Positions 4,806 through 5,985 of a stretch of DNA of 5,985 nt are shown here, in pieces. This stretch comes from an uncultured Lachnospiraceae bacterium. Its GTDB lineage: Bacteria > Bacillota_A > Clostridia > Lachnospirales > Lachnospiraceae. Position numbers and translations under genes: made by a program. The DNA is taken from positions 1 to 5,985 of the forward strand of contig CAJUGZ010000227.1 of NCBI GenBank assembly GCA_910585855.1, read 5' to 3'. The notes beneath the pieces were generated by a model, which saw only the letters and a list, made by a program, of their open reading frames with translations, had not been told where the DNA came from and did not search any database. The stretch's first letter is position 1. Each line of letters opens with the position of its first letter.

Positions 4806-5483
4806 TCAACGCAAACGGTAATTCAATTCTTTTCCTTGTAACTTCACAATATTTCCACGGCACATCTCTAAAATCCGGCTTCCTATCGCCTCATCAATGT
4901 CCACTAGCTCCCCTTGCAATTTTTCTGTTGAAATTATCATAGGTTTATTGTTCATGTAACGGAAATTAACTAACTCATAAATAATATTCAAATCTGCTTC
5001 CGTTATATTCCCTTTGAATAAATCGTCAATATATAGCAATCTGGCGTTACAATAGGGATTTAACTCGGTATAATAATCCTCTTTATCTCTAACTACCTGC
5101 TTAATCCGTGTAATTGCATTTCGATACGCCATATAAGTTACTCCAACATGACACACATTCAGTAAATTATTACAAATCGCCATACCAAGATGCGTTTTCC
5201 CCGATCCGGGTTGTCCACAGAATACAATAGAATTTTGCCTGCTCGTTTCATTCTCCAAGAAATTTTGATAATACTGAATCGCAATTTCTTTTGCATCCTG
5301 CAAGGAAGCAATTCCCTTGCAATCAAATTCCTTAAATCCCTTTTTTTGAAATTCCTCTGAAATTCCACTTTTTTTCAATCGCAATAATGACATACTCTTT
5401 TCGTAGCAGTCACAACGCATGGCTACTTCATAGCCATCTTTCATGACCAGAACAAATCCAGAATCTTTACACTTCTCACACAT
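4806..5483 (-). CDS. DnaC/DnaI-type helicase loader ATPase
   Basis: The product is 225 aa, an AAA+ protein that by family loads the replicative DNA helicase at the phage origin. Residue numbers are from the ATG at 5483. A probable zinc-binding N-terminus has Cys2, Cys5, Cys24 and Cys26 (CEKC and CDC), as in phage DnaC-like proteins. Walker A GQPGSGKT is at about 90-97, Walker B RLLYIDD at about 148-154, a sensor-1-like PMIIST near 181-186 and an IGSRI arginine motif at about 200-204. Length is normal for the family. GGAGGTGA lies seven bases before the ATG; a TTG one codon earlier is in frame but less likely. The start overlaps the upstream initiator's stop by one base (TGATG), indicating translational coupling of initiator and loader. 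Confidence 0.9.
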   Translation of the reverse strand: MCEKCKDSGFVLVMKDGYEVAMRCDCYEKSMSLLRLKKSGISEEFQKKGFKEFDCKGIASLQDAKEIAIQYYQNFLENETSRQNSIVFCGQPGSGKTHLGMAICNNLLNVCHVGVTYMAYRNAITRIKQVVRDKEDYYTELNPYCNARLLYIDDLFKGNITEADLNIIYELVNFRYMNNKPMIISTEKLQGELVDIDEAIGSRILEMCRGNIVKLQGKELNYRLR

Positions 5484-5985
5484 CAATACATCACCTCCAG
5501 CGGATGTTCATTTTTAACCGTATTTCGCTCCTGCGACAGTTTTTCAATCTGCTCCACTTGTGATTGTGTCAAATTCGTGGCACTATTACTAACACCTGTA
5601 CATTCTGGTTTTTGGTAGTTTTCTGGTAAAAAATCTTCAAAAACACGGTCTTTCAAAAAATTATTTGGCAGATAACACATATCCAGATTCCCTCTAACGC
5701 CCTTGATTTTAATATACTCTGCATAATTTTCAGCAGATTTGACAAGTGCTTCCTCGGTAACTGTTTTGGACAACACTAAATCACAATAGGCTTTTTCTGT
5801 CAAAGTTCTCCGCTGCCGTTTTGGATAAGCTGACCAAAATTCTTCAAAATGTCCTATCGAGGGTAAAGAGATCTGTCTTTTATCTTCTGTCTTTTGTCTT
5901 TTGTCTTTATTATGTATATTATTATATATACTATATATAGCTTGCGTACTATCTTGCACACCATTTCGCATACTGTTTTGCACAC
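5483..5985 (-). CDS. Phage replication initiator / replisome organizer, C-terminal part (partial at the right edge)
   Basis: At least 166 codons are visible; the frame is open to the window edge and the true start lies outside. The first visible codon is a GTG inside a repeat and is probably not the start. A low-complexity linker (about residues 1-38) is encoded by 12-bp and then 7-bp DNA repeats. It is followed by FEEFWSAYPKR (about 46-56), a tryptophan/proline signature typical of the C-terminal domain of phage DnaD/O-like initiators, and by YLPNNFLKDRVFEDFLPENY (about 104-123). The C-terminal tail is polar, rich in N, Q, S and T. The missing N-terminus should carry the DNA-binding winged helix. 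It is the gene directly upstream of, and coupled to, the helicase loader, the standard replication pair in Gram-positive phages. Confidence 0.8.
   Translation of the reverse strand, partial: VQNSMRNGVQDSTQAIYSIYNNIHNKDKRQKTEDKRQISLPSIGHFEEFWSAYPKRQRRTLTEKAYCDLVLSKTVTEEALVKSAENYAEYIKIKGVRGNLDMCYLPNNFLKDRVFEDFLPENYQKPECTGVSNSATNLTQSQVEQIEKLSQERNTVKNEHPLEVMY
5873..5907. repeat. Five tandem 7-bp repeats (YTGTCTT)
   Basis: Successive 7-bp units start at 5873, 5880, 5887, 5894 and 5901: CTGTCTT, TTATCTT, CTGTCTT, TTGTCTT, TTGTCTT. On the coding strand the unit is AAGACAR. Because 7 is not a multiple of 3, the periodicity lies at DNA level; in the protein it gives the related peptides KDKRQKT and EDKRQ. 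It borders the A/T stretch at 5908-5943. Origin element or replication slippage in a linker are both possible. Confidence 0.75.
5944..5985. repeat. Tandem 12-bp iteron-like repeats
   Basis: Units begin exactly every 12 bases at 5944, 5956, 5968 and 5980: GCGTACTATCTT, GCACACCATTTC, GCATACTGTTTT, then GCACAC cut by the window edge. Consensus is about GCRYACYRTYTT. In the protein they encode four-residue repeats (VQNS, MRNG, VQDS, TQAI). The array probably continues outside the window. Confidence 0.75.

Larger units (their letters stand above)
5873..5985. other. Candidate phage replication origin inside the initiator gene
   Basis: Three elements follow one another: 12-bp tandem repeats (5944-5985 and probably beyond), a 36-bp stretch with only four G/C bases (5908-5943), and five 7-bp tandem repeats (5873-5907). 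This is the order expected of initiator-binding iterons next to an easily melted region. Origins embedded in the initiator coding sequence are known in lambda (O gene) and in several Gram-positive phages such as TP901-1. The adjacent helicase loader gene supports it. The origin call is inferred from layout. Confidence 0.5.

Noticed and set aside
3946..4942. Three plus-strand open frames of 66-79 aa
   Set aside because: All are antisense to coupled minus-strand genes and lack ribosome sites; they arise from coding-strand bias.
5159..5368. 69-aa minus-strand open frame inside the helicase loader gene
   Set aside because: It is nested in the loader, whose Walker motifs fix the true frame.
5873..5985. 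Repeat arrays as a CRISPR
   Set aside because: Units are 7 and 12 bp in direct tandem with no spacers, inside an open reading frame.

Overview
The window looks like part of a prophage (or temperate phage) of a low-G+C Gram-positive bacterium, most likely a gut-type Clostridia/Lachnospiraceae host. The reasons are strong AGGAGG-type ribosome binding sites, A+T-rich DNA, dense same-strand gene packing with overlapping or abutting genes, and recognisable phage families: a replication initiator C-terminal domain, a DnaC-type helicase loader, a YopX-like protein and a sigma-70-region-4-like regulator. Every supported gene lies on the minus strand, so transcription runs from high to low coordinates. 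The phage assignment is inferred from gene content; no structural gene, integrase or att site is in the window.

Upstream block (5985 to 2420). This is an early/replication operon. The partial initiator gene at the right edge overlaps the helicase loader by one base (TGATG). Four small phage proteins, a YopX-like protein and an ArpU/RinA-type regulator follow. The edge gene carries a striking repeat layout inside its coding sequence: 12-bp tandem repeats, an almost pure A/T stretch, then 7-bp tandem repeats. This is a good candidate for the phage replication origin. Two adjacent, otherwise different small genes end in the same motif, IQ[KR]AADG[KR]LYAV.

Cargo block (2411 to 187). Directly after the regulator's stop codon there is a near-consensus sigma-A promoter (TTGAAA-N17-TATTAT). 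It drives a much more A/T-rich three-gene cassette: a GHKL-type ATPase, a small STAS-like (DUF4325-type) protein and an N-terminally membrane-anchored protein. The genes overlap by 8 bp and are then separated by 13 bp, and the cassette ends in a perfect 24-bp-stem bidirectional terminator. It has its own promoter, its own terminator and a foreign composition, which is the classic layout of a phage 'moron' or accessory cargo. The ATPase plus STAS pairing resembles the partner-switching logic of SpoIIAB/SpoIIAA and RsbW/RsbV, here joined to a membrane protein. I know of no named system with exactly this composition. It is the best candidate for an undescribed system, plausibly anti-phage defence or lysogenic conversion, but that function is inferred.

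Left edge (20 to 1). A gene with a strong ribosome binding site begins MTAKEY and leaves the window. This start is typical of a second phage sigma-like regulator (DUF1492 type), so the cassette may sit between two late-control regulators.
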